A DNA stretch of 64,000 bases from Propionibacteriaceae bacterium (GCA_027492545.1 JAPUEL010000029.1:1-64000); one strand, 5' to 3'; counted from the stretch's first letter, positions 29,955 to 41,677 are shown. Notes: generated by a model from the letters alone, not told the origin. A program made the numbers and translations.

Positions 29955-30339
29955 GGCGGACCTCCTCGAGGTAGGCGTGCAGGGCCTCGGGCGGCGGCGG
30001 GCAGCCGGCGATGAAGTGGTCCACCCCCACCAGCGACTCCGCGCCCTTCACCACCGAGTACGAGTCCCAGTACGGGCCGCCGACGCACGCGCACGCCCCG
30101 AACGCCACGACCGTCCGCTCCTCCGGCAGCCGGTCCAGGACCCCCAGGATGGCCGGCACGAGGGGGGCGGTGATGGTCCCCGACAGCGTCACGACCAGCC
30201 TCGCGCCCGGCGGCACGGCCGTCACGTCCACGATCGGCCGCTCACCCGCGGCGGCCTGCGTCTCCAGCGCACAACAGGCCAGCGGCACGTCGACGACGAA
30301 CACCGAGGCGTCGTCGAACCAGTCGCGGGCAGGCAGCAT
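29941..30339 (-). CDS. NuoB-like [4Fe-4S] subunit (second copy, short)
   Basis: A 132-residue relative of complex I subunit NuoB, which carries cluster N2. The cluster ligands are conserved: the adjacent pair Cys 22/23 (PLACCALE), Cys 83 (AFGACACVGG) and Cys 113 (AGCPPPPEAL). It is about 50 residues shorter than main-operon NuoB (184). It lacks a ribosome site but has TAGACT 6 nt before the ATG, suggesting a leaderless mRNA. First gene of the NuoB-C-I-mptB series, divergent from korA. Confidence 0.83.
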   Translation of the reverse strand: MLPARDWFDDASVFVVDVPLACCALETQAAAGERPIVDVTAVPPGARLVVTLSGTITAPLVPAILGVLDRLPEERTVVAFGACACVGGPYWDSYSVVKGAESLVGVDHFIAGCPPPPEALHAYLEEVRRGVS

Positions 30340-30345
30340 GGAGGG

Positions 30346-30351
30346 AGTCTA
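30346..30351 (-). promoter_or_regulatory. Candidate -10 box for a leaderless NuoB-like mRNA
   Basis: On the minus strand TAGACT lies 6 nt before the ATG at 30339, and no Shine-Dalgarno sequence is present. The remaining gap to korA (30352-30456) also contains TACAAT (30409-30414) on the plus strand, a possible korA -10 without a good -35. Confidence 0.4.
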
Positions 30352-30456
30352 CTGGCGCCAGTTCACTGTCAGCGCAACGATCGAGGCGGGGGTTTGAGGC
30401 CTGAACCCTACAATGGCCAAGACATCTTTTCGCTAATTCCCTGAGGTAGATAGCAC

Positions 30457-32327
<1,871 letters not shown>

Positions 32328-32328
<1 letters not shown>

Positions 32329-33365
32329 TGCCCACCGGCCTCGTCGGAGTCCCACTGAGCCTCGAGCCTCAGACCAAGAAGGACTACACCAGCGACCAGG
32401 AGGTGCGCTGGTGCCCCGGGTGCGGTGACTACGCCGTCCTGTCCACGTTCCAGTCGATGATGGCCACGTTCGGCATCAAGCGGGAGAACACCGTCATCGT
32501 CTCGGGCATCGGCTGCTCGTCGCGCTTCCCCTACTACGTCGACACCTACGGCATGCACTCCATCCACGGGCGCGCGCCGGCCATCGCGACGGGTGTCGCG
32601 GTGACCCGGCCGGACCTCAACGTCTGGGTGGTCACCGGCGACGGGGACGCGCTGTCGATCGGCGGCAACCACCTCATCCACGCGCTGCGCCGCAACGTGA
32701 ACATCACCATCATGCTGTTCAACAACCGCATCTACGGCCTCACCAAGGGGCAGTACTCGCCCACCTCGGAGCTCGGGAAGGTGACCAAGTCCACGCCGTA
32801 CGGCTCCCTGGACACGCCGTTCAACCCCGTGTCGCTGGCGCTGGGGGCCGAGGCGTCGTTCGTGGCGCGCACCATCGACTCTGACCGGGCGCACCTGACG
32901 GAGGTCCTGACGGCCGCCACGCAGCACCGGGGCGCCTCGCTGGTGGAGATCTACCAGAACTGCCCCATCTTCAACGACGACGCCTTCGCCACCCTCAAGG
33001 GCCCCGAGGGCGCGCTGATCTCGCTCAAGCACGGCGAGCCGATCATCTTCGGCGGCGGCGAGCTGTGCGTCGTCCGCGGCCTCGACGGCGACATCCACAT
33101 CGCCGAGACGGCCACCGCAGACCGGTCCCGCATCGTCGTCCACGACGAGACCCGTGCGGACCCGTCGCAGGCGTTCGCGCTGTCCCGCCTCACCGAGTCC
33201 GGCGTGCTGCGCCAGGCGCCCATCGGCATCTTCCGCCGCGTGCCCCGGCCCAGCTACGACGACCTGCTGCGCGAGCAGATCGCTGCCGTCCGCGCGGAGG
33301 ACACCGGGGCCGCGCTGGCCGCCGTGATCGCGGGCCAGGACACGTGGGAGGCGGACGAGCTCTGA
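32328..33365 (+). CDS. korB: 2-oxoacid:ferredoxin oxidoreductase, beta subunit (KorB)
   Basis: Catalytic thiamine-diphosphate subunit of the Kor enzyme, 345 residues. The N-terminal CPGCGD (29-34) and GIGCSS (around 70) supply cysteines for its [4Fe-4S] cluster; GDGDALSIGGNH (104-115) is the thiamine-diphosphate/magnesium motif. TPFNPVSLALGAEASFVAR is typical of KorB. The ATG at 32328 overlaps the korA stop by one base. No separate ferredoxin gene is in the operon; the enzyme probably uses a soluble ferredoxin encoded elsewhere. Confidence 0.94.
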
Positions 33366-33388
33366 CGCTGACCCTTCTCGGGACTGGC

Positions 33389-33394
33389 TAGGCT
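33389..33394 (+). promoter_or_regulatory. Candidate -10 box for a leaderless M13 peptidase mRNA
   Basis: TAGGCT lies 7 nt before the ATG at 33402. The only G-rich run between them (GGCGGG) is too close to act as a normal ribosome site. The 36-nt gap after korB leaves room for a separate promoter. Confidence 0.4.
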
Positions 33395-33401
33395 GGCGGG
33401 C

Positions 33402-35351
33402 ATGACAGCCTCCATCACGTTCGAGCACTTCGACCGCGCCCTCCGGCCCCAGGACGATCTCTTCCGCCACGTCAACGGCACGTGGTTGCGCACCGCGCCG
33501 ATCGCTCCTGACCGCGCCTCGGCCGGCGGCTTCGTCGATCTGGTCGAGCAGGCCGAGAAGGACGTACTGGCGCTGGTCAGCGAGCTGCCGGCGGGCGACG
33601 CCTCCACCGACGACGGGAAGATCGCAGGCCTGTACGCCGCCTTCATGGACACCGAACGCATCGAGGCCCTGGGCGGCTCGCCGCTGCAACCCCTCCTGGC
33701 GGCCATCGACGACGTCGACTCCCCCAGCGCCATGGCCCGCCACCTCGGCTGGTCGCTGCGGCACGGCCTGAGCCCCCTGGTGCACCTGTACGAGGAGTCG
33801 GACCCGGGAGACCCCACCCGCTACGCCGTGTTCTCCTCCCAGGGCGGCCTCGGCCTGCCCGACGAGGCGTACTACCGCGAGGACGCGCACGAGGAGATCC
33901 GCGGCAAGTACCTCGCCCACGTGGCCCGGGTGTTCGAGCTCGCCGGCCTCCCCGACCCGGCCGCGCAGGCCCGGGCGGTCATGGACCTGGAGACCGCGAT
34001 CGCCGCCCACCACTGGGACCGGGTCCGCTGCCGCGACCTCCGCGCGATGTACAACCCCACGTCGTACGACGATGTCGTTGCGGCCTCACCCGGGTTCGAC
34101 TGGCCGGCGTTCCTGGACGGTGCCGGCATCCCTGCCGACAAGCTGTCCGAGGTGATCGTCTCCCAACCTTCGTTCCTGGAGGGCGTGGCCCCGCTGCTGG
34201 AGTCCCAGCCGCTCGAGTCGTGGCGGAGCTGGGCTCGGTGGAAGGCCGTCAACGGCCTCTCGCCCTACCTGTCGTCGGACTTCGTCGAGGCGCGCTTCGA
34301 CTTCTACGAGCGCACCCTCAACGGCAATGAGGAGCAGCGCCCCCGGTGGAAGCGCGGCATCGCCTTCGTGGAGGGGGTCGTCGGCGAGGCGGTCGGCCGC
34401 GCCTACGTGGAGCGACACTTCCGGGCGGAGGCGAAGCAGGCGATGGACGTCCTCGTGGCGAACCTGCTCGCCGCCTACCGTGAGTCGATCGAGAAGCTCG
34501 CGTGGATGACCGACGAGACCCGCGCCGAGGCGCTGCGGAAGCTGGAGCAGTTCACCCCCAAGGTGGGCTACCCGGTCAAGTGGCGGGACTACGCCGCCCT
34601 GGTCGTCACCCCCGAGGACCTGGTGGCCTCGGTGCTGGCGGCCAACTCCTTCGAACTGGACTACACGCTGAGCCGCATCGGTGGCCCGGTCGACCGCGAC
34701 GAGTGGCAGATGTTCGCCCAGACCGTCAACGCCTACTACCACCCCCTGCGCAACGAGATCGTCTTCCCCGCCGCGATCCTCCAGCCGCCGTTCTTCAACG
34801 CCGACGCCGACGACGCGGTCAACTACGGCGCCATCGGCGCGGTGATCGGGCACGAGATCGGCCACGGCTTCGACGACAAGGGCTCCACGTGCGACGGCGA
34901 CGGCCGCCTCCGCGACTGGTGGCAGCCGGAGGACCGCGAGGCCTTCGAGGCGCTCGCCGGCCGCCTGATCGCCCAGTACGACGGCCTGGCGCCTGAGGGC
35001 GTGGACGGCGGCTCGGTCAACGGTGAGCTCACCGTCGGCGAGAACATCGGCGACCTCGGGGGGCTGGGCATCGCCTACCGGGCCTGGCTCCTCGCGGGCG
35101 GGAACCCCGACGGCGAGCCGATCGACGGGCTCACCCCGGCGCAGCGGTTCTTCACCGGCTGGGCCCAGGCCTGGCGCGGGAAGCGTCGCCCTGAGGCGAT
35201 GAAGGTGCTGCTCGCCACGGACCCCCACTCCCCCAACGAGTTCCGCTGCAACCAGATCGTGCGCAACCTGGACGCCTTCTACGAGGCGTTCGACGTCTCC
35301 CCCGACGACGACCTCTGGCTCCCCCAGGAGGACCGGGTCACGATCTGGTAG
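33402..35351 (+). CDS. M13 family zinc metallopeptidase (PepO/neprilysin-like)
   Basis: A 649-residue endopeptidase that cleaves short peptides. The zinc site HEIGH is at residues 484-488 (in GHEIGHGFDDKG) with the third ligand Glu 547 in GENIGDLGG. NAYYHP near residue 445 binds the peptide backbone. The C-terminal FRCNQIVRNLDAFYEAF is typical. No signal peptide or membrane anchor is seen at MTASITFEHFDRA, so it should be cytoplasmic, unlike animal neprilysins. It lies 36 nt downstream of korB and converges on the polyprenyl synthase gene. Confidence 0.93.
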   Translation: MTASITFEHFDRALRPQDDLFRHVNGTWLRTAPIAPDRASAGGFVDLVEQAEKDVLALVSELPAGDASTDDGKIAGLYAAFMDTERIEALGGSPLQPLLAAIDDVDSPSAMARHLGWSLRHGLSPLVHLYEESDPGDPTRYAVFSSQGGLGLPDEAYYREDAHEEIRGKYLAHVARVFELAGLPDPAAQARAVMDLETAIAAHHWDRVRCRDLRAMYNPTSYDDVVAASPGFDWPAFLDGAGIPADKLSEVIVSQPSFLEGVAPLLESQPLESWRSWARWKAVNGLSPYLSSDFVEARFDFYERTLNGNEEQRPRWKRGIAFVEGVVGEAVGRAYVERHFRAEAKQAMDVLVANLLAAYRESIEKLAWMTDETRAEALRKLEQFTPKVGYPVKWRDYAALVVTPEDLVASVLAANSFELDYTLSRIGGPVDRDEWQMFAQTVNAYYHPLRNEIVFPAAILQPPFFNADADDAVNYGAIGAVIGHEIGHGFDDKGSTCDGDGRLRDWWQPEDREAFEALAGRLIAQYDGLAPEGVDGGSVNGELTVGENIGDLGGLGIAYRAWLLAGGNPDGEPIDGLTPAQRFFTGWAQAWRGKRRPEAMKVLLATDPHSPNEFRCNQIVRNLDAFYEAFDVSPDDDLWLPQEDRVTIW

Positions 35352-35375
35352 GTCGGACTGCGGAGGTGGGCCGCG

Positions 35376-36341
35376 TCAGGCGGTGCGGTCCACCAGGTCC
35401 GAGCACACCTTGAGCAACGCATCCTTCGCGTCGCCGTCCGGCAGCGGGGCCAGGTGGGCGCGGGCGATGTCCGCGCGGCGCTCCACCTCCGCCTTGGCCC
35501 GCGCCATCACGGGATGTGACCGCAAGGCGGCCAGGAGCTGATCGAGGGAGTGGTCGCTGCTGAGGTCGCCGTCGATCAGGGCGAGGAGCTCGGCGTCCGC
35601 GGGGTCCTTGGAGGCGCGCAGCATCAGCACCGGCAGGGTCGGGACGCCTTCGCGCAGGTCGGTGCCGGGGGTCTTGCCGGTGGTGGTGGAGTTGATGTCG
35701 ATGAGGTCGTCGGACAGCTGGAACACCAACCCGATCTCCTCGCCGAACGCGGCCAGCGCGTCGAGGATGGTCTGGTCCGCCCCCGAGACCATGCCGCCGA
35801 AGAGCGCGGACGCGGCGATCAGGGAGCCGGTCTTGTCCGCGATGACCTGGATGTAGTGCGCCAGGGGGTCCTCGCCGTCGGCAGGGCCCTTGGTCTCGGC
35901 GATCTGCCCCTGGACGAGGCGCGCGAACGTCTCCGCCTGGAGGTGCACGTACTCCACGCCCAGTTCCGCGACGGTGGTCGAGGCCCGGGCGAACAGGAAG
36001 TCCCCCACCAGGATGGCCACCGAGTTGCCCCAGAGCCGGTTGGCGGACGGCGCGCCGCGACGCAGGTCCGCGACGTCCATGACGTCGTCGTGGTAGAGGC
36101 TGGCCACGTGCGTGAGCTCCATCACGAGCGCCGCCCGCATGAGGTCCTCGTCGTCCACCTGCCCGCCGAACCGCGCGGCGAGGAACACCAGCAGGGGCCG
36201 GAACCGCTTGCCACCCGCCGAGATGATGTGCCGGGAGGCCTCCGTCACGAACGGCGAACTGGCGACGGCCACGTCCACCAGCCGCTCCTCGAACTGGTCG
36301 AGGAGCACGGACAGGTGCTCATCCAGCGGGGCGTCCGCCAC
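35376..36341 (-). CDS. Long-chain polyprenyl diphosphate synthase (menaquinone tail)
   Basis: Condenses isopentenyl units into the long isoprenoid tail used by menaquinone. The product is 321 residues. Both aspartate-rich motifs are intact: DDVMD at 85-89 and DDLID at 211-215; GGKRFRP (43-49) binds isopentenyl diphosphate. The GTG at 36341 has AAGGAG upstream. It begins 18 nt after nuoN and is probably the last gene of the nuo operon. The residues before DDVMD (HVASLY) suggest a long product, but chain length cannot be fixed from sequence. Often called grcC/hepT/ispB-like. Confidence 0.9.
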   Translation of the reverse strand: MADAPLDEHLSVLLDQFEERLVDVAVASSPFVTEASRHIISAGGKRFRPLLVFLAARFGGQVDDEDLMRAALVMELTHVASLYHDDVMDVADLRRGAPSANRLWGNSVAILVGDFLFARASTTVAELGVEYVHLQAETFARLVQGQIAETKGPADGEDPLAHYIQVIADKTGSLIAASALFGGMVSGADQTILDALAAFGEEIGLVFQLSDDLIDINSTTTGKTPGTDLREGVPTLPVLMLRASKDPADAELLALIDGDLSSDHSLDQLLAALRSHPVMARAKAEVERRADIARAHLAPLPDGDAKDALLKVCSDLVDRTA

Positions 36342-36359
36342 GGGGTCTCCTTGTCAGGG

Positions 36360-37934
36360 TCAGCGAATGAACTGGGCCGCATCCGCGATGAGCGCGAGCA
36401 CGCCACCGGGAAGCAGGCCGAGGACAAGGGTAACCACTCCGGCCACAACAAGCACAGACCACGTCCAGAGCGACGGGGTCTCCACCGTGCCCACGTGCTG
36501 CTCGTCGGCGTCCTGGAACCACATGGCCACCACGACCTTGAGGTAGAAGAACGCGGCGATGACGCTCATGATCACCGCGACCAGCACCAGCCAGCCGTAG
36601 CCGCCGGCCCAGGCGGCCGCGAACACGGCCAGCTTGCCGACGAATCCGGCGGTGAGCGGGATGCCCGCGAAGCTGAGCAGGAACAGCGTCATCAGAGCGG
36701 CGATGACGGGGTTGCGACGCCCCAGCCCCTTCCACGCGTCGAGGCTGTTGGCCTCGCCGCCGGAGCGGCGCACCATGGTGATGATCGCGAACCCGCCCAG
36801 GGTGGCCACGCCGTAGGTCAGCAGGTAGAAGCCGATGGCCCCCACGCTGGAGATGCTGACGTCGTCGCCGGCCTGGACCGCGCCCACGACGCCGACGAGG
36901 ATGAACCCGGCGTGCGCGATGGACGAGTAGGCCAGAAGGCGCTTGATGTCGTTCTGCGCGAGGGCCACGGTGGCGCCGAGCAGCATGGTGAGGACGGCCA
37001 CCACCGCGAACAGCAGCTGCCAGTCCCAGCGCAGGCCGCCGAGGGCGACGTAGAAGATGCGCAACAGCGCGGCGACGGCGGCCGTCTTGGTGGCCACCGC
37101 CATGAAGCCGGTCACCGGGGTGGGGGCGCCCATGTAGACGTCTGGGGTCCAGGCATGGAACGGCACGGCGCCGATCTTGAACAGGAGGCCCACGGAGGTC
37201 AGCAGCATGCCGGTGAGCAGCAGCGGATGGCTGCCGGTGCCGGCCGCGATGGCCGCGTCGATGTCCGCCAGCTGGAAGGCGCCCGCGTAGCCGTACAGCA
37301 TCGCGATGCCGTACAGCATGATCGCCGACGCCAGGGAGCCCAGCAGGAAGTACTTCAGGGCGGCCTCCTGGCTGAGCAGGCGGCGCCTCCGGGCCATGCC
37401 GGTGAGCAGGTACAGCGGCAGCGAGAAGATCTCCACGGCCACGAACAGCGTCAGCAGGTCGTTGGCGGAAGCGAAGACCATCATGCCGAACAGCGAGAAG
37501 AGCAGCAGCGGGAAGATCTCCGTGTGCTCGCGGCGCAGCTTGTCCGCCTCGCGCTCGAGGGGCGAGCCAGGCACCGTCGCGGCGGACGACGCGAACGCCG
37601 ACTGCCCGTTGCCGAGCCCGCGCTCCGCGAACAGGGCCACTCCCCCGAGCCCGAAGACCAGCAGGAGGCTCCAGAAGAAGAACGAGGGTCCGTCGATGGC
37701 GAGCACGCCCATGGCCGCGATCTGCGGGGTGGCCTGCACCCAGTTCAGGATGGTCAGCCCTAGGGCCGCGACCACCGCGATGGCGGCAAGAGCGGTCTGG
37801 ATGACGTAGCGCAGCTCCCGCGGCGCCAGGGCCTCGACGAGCACGCCGATGCAGGCGGCGCCCAGGATCACCAGGAGGGGCGACAGCAGCATCCACTCCA
37901 GGGTGGGAGCAGCGATCTCCAGGAGGTTGATCAT
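36360..37934 (-). CDS. nuoN: NADH-quinone oxidoreductase subunit N
   Basis: Antiporter-like proton-pumping membrane subunit of complex I, 524 residues with about 14 predicted helices. Conserved blocks include LLAYSSIAHAGFILVG and the lysine-bearing FLLSFAGIPLTAGFVGK. The ATG at 37934 overlaps the nuoM stop (ATGA). It is the last nuo gene before the polyprenyl synthase. Length is slightly above the common 480-500, from an insertion around residues 100-150 with soluble charged residues. Confidence 0.95.
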   Translation of the reverse strand: MINLLEIAAPTLEWMLLSPLLVILGAACIGVLVEALAPRELRYVIQTALAAIAVVAALGLTILNWVQATPQIAAMGVLAIDGPSFFFWSLLLVFGLGGVALFAERGLGNGQSAFASSAATVPGSPLEREADKLRREHTEIFPLLLFSLFGMMVFASANDLLTLFVAVEIFSLPLYLLTGMARRRRLLSQEAALKYFLLGSLASAIMLYGIAMLYGYAGAFQLADIDAAIAAGTGSHPLLLTGMLLTSVGLLFKIGAVPFHAWTPDVYMGAPTPVTGFMAVATKTAAVAALLRIFYVALGGLRWDWQLLFAVVAVLTMLLGATVALAQNDIKRLLAYSSIAHAGFILVGVVGAVQAGDDVSISSVGAIGFYLLTYGVATLGGFAIITMVRRSGGEANSLDAWKGLGRRNPVIAALMTLFLLSFAGIPLTAGFVGKLAVFAAAWAGGYGWLVLVAVIMSVIAAFFYLKVVVAMWFQDADEQHVGTVETPSLWTWSVLVVAGVVTLVLGLLPGGVLALIADAAQFIR

Positions 37935-39445
37935 CGGTTGCCTTCCTTGACCTGCGGGGCGGGATCCTCGACTCCGACGACGGCCATCGTCTGCGTGGCG
38001 GTCTCGTCAGCCATCGCCAGCACCGGCCGCGGCACGAAGCCGAACACGATGAGGAGGATGAGGAGCGGCGCCACGACGGCCTTCTCGCGGATGCTGAGGT
38101 CGTGGGTGACATGCGTGGCGACCTGGTCCGTCACCGGCCCGGTCATCGTGGTCTTGTACATGCGCAGCACGTACACCGCGGCCAGCACCATGCCGAGCGT
38201 GATGACGGCGGTGTGGATCGGGTACCGCTGCCAGGCGCCTGCCATGACCAGGAACTCCGAGACGAAGCTGCCCATGCCCGGCAAGGCAAGGGCGGACAGG
38301 CCGGACATCAGGAGCACGCCGGTCAGGACGGGCGCCACCTTCTGCACGCCGCCGAAGGCGTCGATGTGCTGCGAGCCGCGGCGCCTGATCATGAACCCGA
38401 CGACGAGGAACAGCGCCGCCGTCGAGAGGCCGTGGTTGAGCATGTAGAAGATCGAGCCGCTGATCGACGGGGTGGTCAGCGCGAAGATACCGAACACCAT
38501 GAAGCCGAAGTGGCTGATCGAGGTGTAGGACACCAGGCGGAGGAGGTCCGTGGCGCCGAACGCCATGAACGCGCCGTACAGGACCGAGACGATGGCCCAC
38601 ACCAGGATCACCGGGGTGGCCCACTGGGTGGCCTCGGGGAACGCGGTCAGGCAGATCTTCAGCATGCCGAAGGTGCCGATCTTGTCCAGGACGCCGACGA
38701 GCAGCGTCGAGGTGCCCGGCGTTGCCTGCTCGGCCGTGTCCGGCAGCCAGGTGTGCAGGCCCGCCATCGGCGCCTTCACCGCGAAGGCGATGAAGAAGCC
38801 GAGGAACAGCCATCTGCCCATGTCGGTGCTCATCTCGGCGCCGACGAGGTCATTGATGAGGAAGCTGGGGCTCCCCGCCTCCGCCGTGACCGCATAGACG
38901 CCCGCGACAGCGACCAGCATCACCAGTCCGCCGGCCAGCGAGTACAGCAGGAACTTCATCGCCGCGGCACCCCGCCTCGGGCCGCCGAAGCCGCCGATGA
39001 GGAAGTAGGTCGGGATGAGCGTGGCCTCGAAGGCAACGTAGAACAGCAGGATGTCGGAGGCCATGAACACGAACAGGGCGAACGACTGCATCATGAGCGC
39101 GAGCGCGAAGAACGTGGATGTGCCCCAGCGCGCCTCCGGCGCGTCGCCGACGTGCCACTCGGCGAGCAGCACCACGGGCACGAGGATGACGGTCATCAGC
39201 ACGAGGATGGCGCCCATGCCGTCGAGGTCCAGCGCGTAGTGCGCGCCGATCTGCGGGATCCAGGCGATCTCCTCCGCCAGCGGAACCCCCTGGGACTGCA
39301 GCACGACGGCGAGGACGCCCAGGACCGCGGTGGTGAGAGCGACGCCGTAGCCGATCAGCCGTCCGGCAGGGCCCTTGACGACGAACAGCACGAGGGCACC
39401 CAGCAAGGGGACCAGGGCGAGGATGGTCAGTAGTGGCAATGGCAT
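37931..39445 (-). CDS. nuoM: NADH-quinone oxidoreductase subunit M
   Basis: Second antiporter-like pump subunit, 504 residues and about 14 membrane helices. Visible landmarks are AVKAPMAGLHTWLPDTAEQATPGTS in the middle with its conserved lysine, and LVSYTSISHFGFMVFG. It starts 18 nt after nuoL and overlaps nuoN by 4 nt. Length and features are standard. Confidence 0.96.
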   Translation of the reverse strand: MPLPLLTILALVPLLGALVLFVVKGPAGRLIGYGVALTTAVLGVLAVVLQSQGVPLAEEIAWIPQIGAHYALDLDGMGAILVLMTVILVPVVLLAEWHVGDAPEARWGTSTFFALALMMQSFALFVFMASDILLFYVAFEATLIPTYFLIGGFGGPRRGAAAMKFLLYSLAGGLVMLVAVAGVYAVTAEAGSPSFLINDLVGAEMSTDMGRWLFLGFFIAFAVKAPMAGLHTWLPDTAEQATPGTSTLLVGVLDKIGTFGMLKICLTAFPEATQWATPVILVWAIVSVLYGAFMAFGATDLLRLVSYTSISHFGFMVFGIFALTTPSISGSIFYMLNHGLSTAALFLVVGFMIRRRGSQHIDAFGGVQKVAPVLTGVLLMSGLSALALPGMGSFVSEFLVMAGAWQRYPIHTAVITLGMVLAAVYVLRMYKTTMTGPVTDQVATHVTHDLSIREKAVVAPLLILLIVFGFVPRPVLAMADETATQTMAVVGVEDPAPQVKEGNR

Positions 39446-39463
39446 GTCTTTTCCGATTCTCCC

Positions 39464-41365
39464 TTAGCCCAGCTGCCCGAGGATCACGACGCCGGCGAGC
39501 ACGATGACCCCGACGCCGAGGATGAGGCCGTAGCTGCGCACGTAGCCGTTCTGGCCCTTCCGCAGCCAGGCACCCAGCCCGGTGGCGAGGCTCGCGCTGC
39601 CCATGGCGGCGCCGTCGACGGTGCCCCGGTCCAGCCAGGCCAGGCCCGCGGACAGGCCCTTGGCCGGCCGGACGACGGCGTACTCGTTGAACGCGTCGCC
39701 GTACAGGTCGTTGCGGCCCGCGAGGACCAGCGGGTTGGCGGTGGCCGGCGCGTCGACGGGGATGTCCCGGCGGTGCAGCAGCCATCCGATGGTGACGCCG
39801 ACGGCGACCACTGCGAGGGTGATCAGGCCGACGGGGGTGAAGGTGAACAGGCTCGTCTCGTGCGGGTGCTGCCCGGTCGAGTCCTCGAGCCAGCCCTGGA
39901 TCCAGCCGTTCATGAAGAGCCCGGCGACGATCGACAGCACGGCGAGCACGATGAGCGGCACGGTCATGACCAGCGGCGACTCGTGCGGGTGCACGTCCTT
40001 CTCCCAGCGCTTGGCGCCGAAGAAGGTCATCATCATGAGACGAGTCATGTAGTACGCGGTCACGCCGGCGCCCAGCAGCGCCAGAACCCCGATGATGGTG
40101 TTCTCGTGGAACGCGGCCTCGATGATGTGGTCCTTCGAGTAGAAGCCCGAGGTGAACGGGAACCCGATGATGGCCAGGTAGCCCATCGCGAACGTGTAGA
40201 ACGTGATGCGCATGCTCTTGGCCAGCGCGCCGTAGTGGCGCATGTTCACGTCGTCGTTCATGCCGTGCATGACAGACCCGGCGCCGAGGAACATGTTGGC
40301 CTTGAAGAAGCCGTGCGTCAGCAGGTGGAAGATCGCGAACGAGGCGCCCGCGGGGCCGAGGCCCGCGGCCAGCATCATGTAGCCGATCTGCGACATGGTG
40401 GAGCCGGCGAGCACCTTCTTGATGTCGTCCTTCGACGAGCCGATCCAGGCGCCCGCGAGCAACGTCACCGTGCCGACGATCGCCACCGCGGTGGTGGCCA
40501 CCTCGGTCTGCGCGTAGATGGCGTTGGAGCGGACCACGAGGTAGACGCCGGCGGTCACCATGGTGGCCGCGTGGATGAGGGCCGACACCGGGGTGGGGCC
40601 CTCCATGGCGTCGAGCAGCCAGGACTGCAGCGGGACCTGGGCGGACTTGCCGCAGGCGCCGAGCAGCAGGAGCATGCCGATGATGGTGGCCCACACGGGG
40701 TCGAGCGACTCCGCGCCGGCGTTGACGTCGGCGAAGTTCACGCTGCCGAACATGGCCAGCATGGTGAAGATGGCCATGCTGAGGCCGAGGTCGCCGACGC
40801 GGTTGACGATGAACGCCTTGTTGCCTGCCGCGGCCGCCGAGGGCTTGTGCGCCCAGAAGGAGATGAGCAGGAACGAGGCCAGGCCCACGCCCTCCCAGCC
40901 GAGGAACAGCACCAGGTAGTTGTTGGCCAACACCAGGGTCAGCATGGCGGCGATGAAGAGGTTGAGGTACGCGAAGAACCGGCGGCGGCGGTCGTCGTGG
41001 GCCATGTAGCCGATCGAATACACGTGGATGAGCGAGCCCACCCCGGTGATCAGCAGCACGAAGAGGATCGACAGCGGATCGACCAGCAGGCCGAACTCGA
41101 TCGACCACGCGCCGGTGGCGATCCACTCGTAGACGCTCACGTCGATGTGGCGGGCGTCCTCCGGGCTGCCGAGCAGCTGCACGAACAGCAGCAGGCCCAG
41201 CACGAACGAGACGATCGGGGCGAGGGTGGCCAGGAGATGGCCCCAGGGGTCGGTCAGCTTCCCTGCCAGCAGCAGGAACGCGGCGCTGGCGAGCGGAATG
41301 GCGATGAGCAGCCACGCCATGGCGCCGGACCCGGACAGGGCGGACACGGATTCGAGGAGTTGCAC
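39464..41365 (-). CDS. nuoL: NADH-quinone oxidoreductase subunit L
   Basis: Distal proton-pumping subunit with the long lateral helix, 633 residues. WEGVGLASFLLISFW, the APVQLSWL-type segment (here QVPLQSWLLDAMEGPTPVSALIHAATMV region) and GSTMSQIGYMM are conserved. It starts at GTG 41365, 12 nt after the nuoK stop. The C-terminal amphipathic region (about 500-600) is present, so the subunit looks complete. Confidence 0.96.
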   Translation of the reverse strand: MQLLESVSALSGSGAMAWLLIAIPLASAAFLLLAGKLTDPWGHLLATLAPIVSFVLGLLLFVQLLGSPEDARHIDVSVYEWIATGAWSIEFGLLVDPLSILFVLLITGVGSLIHVYSIGYMAHDDRRRRFFAYLNLFIAAMLTLVLANNYLVLFLGWEGVGLASFLLISFWAHKPSAAAAGNKAFIVNRVGDLGLSMAIFTMLAMFGSVNFADVNAGAESLDPVWATIIGMLLLLGACGKSAQVPLQSWLLDAMEGPTPVSALIHAATMVTAGVYLVVRSNAIYAQTEVATTAVAIVGTVTLLAGAWIGSSKDDIKKVLAGSTMSQIGYMMLAAGLGPAGASFAIFHLLTHGFFKANMFLGAGSVMHGMNDDVNMRHYGALAKSMRITFYTFAMGYLAIIGFPFTSGFYSKDHIIEAAFHENTIIGVLALLGAGVTAYYMTRLMMMTFFGAKRWEKDVHPHESPLVMTVPLIVLAVLSIVAGLFMNGWIQGWLEDSTGQHPHETSLFTFTPVGLITLAVVAVGVTIGWLLHRRDIPVDAPATANPLVLAGRNDLYGDAFNEYAVVRPAKGLSAGLAWLDRGTVDGAAMGSASLATGLGAWLRKGQNGYVRSYGLILGVGVIVLAGVVILGQLG

Positions 41366-41377
41366 GCTTCTAGCCCC

Positions 41378-41677
41378 TTAGAACTTCATCAGGTTGGCGT
41401 CGTCGACCGAGGCCGAGCGGCGGGCACGATACACGGCCACGATGATCGCGAGACCCACCACGACCTCGGCCGCCGCCACCACCATCACGAAGAACGCCGC
41501 GATGAGGCCGTCGAGGTTGCCGTGGTAGTTGGCGAACGCGACGAACGCCAGGTTCGTGGCGTTGAGCATGAGCTCGATGCTCATGAAGGCGATGATCGCG
41601 TTGCGGCGCAGCAGGAATCCCGCGACACCGATCGCGAAGAGGATCGCCGAGAGAACGAGGTAGCCCTCCGGGTTCAT
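41378..41677 (-). CDS. nuoK: NADH-quinone oxidoreductase subunit K
   Basis: Small three-helix membrane subunit of complex I. The 99-residue product starts [17 protein letters not shown]. The conserved membrane glutamates occur in [15 protein letters not shown] and in [12 protein letters not shown], both needed for proton transfer. The ATG at 41677 overlaps the nuoJ stop (ATGA); upstream in-frame extension is a shadow of nuoJ. Confidence 0.95.
   Translation of the reverse strand: MNPEGYLVLSAILFAIGVAGFLLRRNAIIAFMSIELMLNATNLAFVAFANYHGNLDGLIAAFFVMVVAAAEVVVGLAIIVAVYRARRSASVDDANLMKF

Noticed and set aside
38102-39433. Plus-strand open frames antisense to nuoM, and others across the nuo and men regions
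   Set aside because: These have His/Arg/Asp-rich compositions typical of antisense frames in GC-rich genes and no start signals or homology.
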